NCBI GenBank assembly: GCA_946626395.1
Contig: CAMOUF010000311.1
Coordinates: 1 to 7,356, forward strand
DNA length: 7,356 bases
Reading direction: 5' to 3'
DNA from: an uncultured Clostridia bacterium
GTDB taxonomy: Bacteria > Bacillota > Clostridia > Christensenellales > Aristaeellaceae
The position numbers were made by a program, and so were the translations under genes. Positions within the stretch are counted from its first letter, which is position 1. The number at the start of each line of letters is the position of its first letter. Shown here piece after piece: positions 5,538 to 7,356 of the stretch. The notes under the pieces are model-generated. The model was not told where the DNA came from. It worked only from the letters and a program-made list of their open reading frames with translations, and did not search any database.

Positions 5538-7211
5538 ATGCAACTGACCTATTCTTACTATGTGACAGCCATTGGTGAAGTGATTGGTATGGTGCTGGCA
5601 GCGAGAATCCTGCTGCATTATTTCCAATTGGAAAGCTATCAGTTCAGAGGATATTTCAAAACCATCCAGCGGCAATGGAAAAGAGCTTTCGCGCCTGGGG
5701 TCATTCTGACGCTTGGGTATATTGGCGTGTATTGGATCGGCATATTCCTGGCCGTATTTGTTTCCATTGTGGTGAACAGATGGCTTCCGGAACTGCTATT
5801 ATCGATCATCAATGCGCTGATCCCGGTTGTATTGGGTATCGTTTTGCACCGTTATGCCCGCAACCTGCCCCAGAAAAAGAAATTTGCGCTAACTCCTCGG
5901 ATGAAACGGCTTTATGCGGCGCTTGTGCTGGCTTGCGTGATCGCTGTAGCCCTCAATCGATACGGGAGCGCATTGTTTCTCAAAGCATACCTGAACAGCG
6001 AAAACCTGACTTACTCTCATCTCAGTATGGTATTGGAATATATCCGTCCTTCTCTTTTCCTGCCGTTCATCGTGGCTCTGGCGGGGGTGATCGCCCTGCC
6101 CATAGAGCGCTTGATCTTCCATCTGTATTTTAGGGACGCGGAAAAGAAACTGCTGGAAAATCCCCGGCTCATCCGCATCGGCATCACGGGCAGCTACGGC
6201 AAGACCAGCACCAAGTTTATATTGGCTGAAATCCTTTCTCAAAAATATAATGTGCTGGCCACACCCGCGTCGTTTAATACCCCTATGGGCGTGACCCGCA
6301 TCATCCGGGAGCGCTTAACCCCGGCCCATCAGGTATTCATCGGGGAAATGGGGGCCCGGCACGTGGGGGAGATCAAGGAGCTGTCCCGCCTGGTGCACCC
6401 CACCATCGGCATCTTGACCGCCGTGGGGCCCCAGCACTTGGACACCTTCAAGACAATCGAACGCATCGAAAAGACCAAGTATGAATTGATCGACGCGCTG
6501 CCCCAGGACGGCCTTTCCGTATTCCTGAACGACAACGGGATCGTTTACAAGCTGTACGAAAAGACCGGCAAGCCCAAAATGCTGGCCGGGAAAGAGGGGG
6601 CCGACGCCTGGGCCAGCGACGTGAGCGTGTCCCCCCAGGGCAGCCATTTCACCCTGCACTTAGGCGATTGGGAGCCCTTTGAGTGCGTGACGCCCCTGCT
6701 GGGCCGCCACAACATTGGCAATATCTGCGCCGCCTGCTGCGTGGCCATGCGCCTGGGGCTCAACCGGGAGCAGATCAAGCGGGGCATTCAAAGCCTGAAA
6801 CCCGTGGAGCACCGGCTGCAATTGCTCAAAACCGCGGGGGGCGTCACCGTGATCGACGACGCCTTCAACACCAACCCCACTTCCAGCAAGGAAGCCCTGA
6901 AGGTGCTCTCCTCCTTCCCGGGCCGCCGGGTGATCGTCACCCCCGGCATGGTGGAACTGGGGGCGGAGGAAGCCCGCTACAACGAGGAATTCGGCCAGGC
7001 CATGGCCGATGCCGTGGACGTGGCCGTGCTGGTGGGCAAGCGCCATACCGAACCCATCCGGAAGGGCCTGAAGGAAAAGGGCTTTGATGAACAGAACATC
7101 CATGTGGTCGCCAGCCTGGACGAGGCGATCCGGACCGTGAACGGCATCCTGCGCCCCGGCGACGTGGTGATGTACGAAAACGATCTGCCCGACCACTATA
7201 ATGAGGGATAA
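5538..7211 (+). CDS. Membrane-anchored Mur-ligase family protein (MurF-like catalytic domains)
   Basis: The 557-residue product joins a membrane domain to an ATP-dependent amide ligase of the MurC/D/E/F family. Residues 1-200 contain about four to five hydrophobic stretches (roughly 10-28, 52-80, 84-104, 126-140, 171-190). The ligase part shows the P-loop GITGSYGKTSTK (215-226, Lys222), FNTPMG, EMGARHVGEI (Glu270), VGPQHL (His300), a candidate carbamylated Lys314 in KTKYEL, LLGRHNIGN, and the MurF-like VIDDAFNTNP (438-447) followed by PGMVELG. The order and wording are closest to MurF, which adds D-Ala-D-Ala to UDP-MurNAc-tripeptide, but MurF's N-terminal UDP-sugar-binding domain is missing, so the substrate may be lipid-linked or different. 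AGAGG (5526-5530) lies seven bases before the ATG. The first ~500 bases have clearly different codon use from the rest. I would not name it murF. Confidence 0.88.
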   Translation: MQLTYSYYVTAIGEVIGMVLAARILLHYFQLESYQFRGYFKTIQRQWKRAFAPGVILTLGYIGVYWIGIFLAVFVSIVVNRWLPELLLSIINALIPVVLGIVLHRYARNLPQKKKFALTPRMKRLYAALVLACVIAVALNRYGSALFLKAYLNSENLTYSHLSMVLEYIRPSLFLPFIVALAGVIALPIERLIFHLYFRDAEKKLLENPRLIRIGITGSYGKTSTKFILAEILSQKYNVLATPASFNTPMGVTRIIRERLTPAHQVFIGEMGARHVGEIKELSRLVHPTIGILTAVGPQHLDTFKTIERIEKTKYELIDALPQDGLSVFLNDNGIVYKLYEKTGKPKMLAGKEGADAWASDVSVSPQGSHFTLHLGDWEPFECVTPLLGRHNIGNICAACCVAMRLGLNREQIKRGIQSLKPVEHRLQLLKTAGGVTVIDDAFNTNPTSSKEALKVLSSFPGRRVIVTPGMVELGAEEARYNEEFGQAMADAVDVAVLVGKRHTEPIRKGLKEKGFDEQNIHVVASLDEAIRTVNGILRPGDVVMYENDLPDHYNEG

Positions 7212-7227
7212 AACATAAAGAGGAAAC

Positions 7228-7250
7228 TCTGGGGGCTGCGCGCCCCCAGA
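7228..7250 (+). terminator. G/C hairpin after the Mur-ligase gene (terminator-like)
   Basis: Arms 7228-7236 and 7242-7250 form a nine-base-pair, very GC-rich stem around a five-base loop, 16 bases after the stop codon. The outer arms TCTGGGGG/CCCCCAGA and the following ACCC match the outer part of element B, so it may be a shortened member of the same family. No T-run follows, so intrinsic termination is uncertain. Confidence 0.4.
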
Positions 7251-7268
7251 CCCGCAGGCTCAATCATC

Positions 7269-7350
7269 GCAAGTCCGCTTCATGCGGACATTGCTCGTTT
7301 CGCCTGATCTCACCGCCGATGAGATTTCCGCCACAGGCGGTCATCAGCGG
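7269..7350. repeat. Cluster of nested inverted repeats at the right edge
   Basis: Two hairpins lie in tandem. The first pairs GCAAGTCCGC (7269-7278) with GCGGAC-A-TTGC (7284-7294), ten pairs with one bulged A. The second pairs 7313-7322 with 7341-7350 (nine of ten positions) and encloses CCGCC-ACA-GGCGG (7328-7340). Together with the 7228-7250 hairpin they take up most of the 145-base non-coding end. Short open frames exist on both strands but none has a start with a ribosome site. The function is unknown: it could be a structured RNA, a dispersed repeat, or the leader of a gene beyond the window. Confidence 0.5.
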
Positions 7351-7356
7351 CTCGTC

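Noticed and set aside
7282..7356. Gene starting at ATG 7282 on + and running off the window, or a minus-strand frame ending at 7264
   Set aside because: No ribosome site precedes the ATG, which lies in a hairpin loop region; both strands are open because of the inverted repeats, and neither peptide is recognisable.

Overview
The window looks like a piece of chromosome from a fairly GC-rich member of the Bacillota, most likely a gut-type Clostridia of the Oscillospirales kind. This placement is inferred from three things: the smc-ftsY adjacency, protein sequences close in style to Bacillus and Clostridium homologues, and strongly G/C-ending codons. It rests on recognition only, with no database comparison. 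All five genes are on the + strand and coding density is high. No tRNA, rRNA, CRISPR array, insertion sequence or phage gene was seen.

Layout. Bases 2-3067 hold the 3' part of smc (the ATPase N-lobe lies off the left edge). After a 35-base gap comes ftsY (3103-3999), the signal-recognition-particle receptor, which I start at a GTG rather than at the upstream ATG. Bases 4000-4134 are non-coding and hold a perfect 17-bp hairpin followed by a second, bulged fold. A GNAT acetyltransferase follows (4135-4623). The next gap (4624-4751) holds a perfect 22-bp hairpin related to the first one, and possibly a 15-codon leader ORF. An alpha/beta hydrolase (GTG start, 4752-5525) and a membrane-anchored Mur-ligase-like protein (5538-7211) then form a tight pair 12 bases apart. 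The last 145 bases (7212-7356) hold only nested inverted repeats and no convincing gene.

How the genes relate. smc (chromosome compaction and segregation) and ftsY (membrane protein targeting) are a conserved housekeeping pair in Bacillota. The hydrolase and Mur ligase probably act together in cell-envelope chemistry. The ligase has MurF-like catalytic and C-terminal domains, but where MurF has its UDP-MurNAc-binding N-terminal domain it carries about 200 residues of membrane-spanning sequence. The GNAT gene sits between the two pairs and has no obvious link to either.

Points most worth a second look: (1) the membrane-anchored Mur ligase paired with a hydrolase, with a sharp codon-usage change inside the ligase gene; (2) intergenic palindromes that share outer arms and a 3' tail but have different, fully compensated inner arms; (3) complete absence of the hexamer CAGCTG, with Gln-Leu pairs written almost always as CAA-TTG in genes that otherwise favour CAG and CTG.
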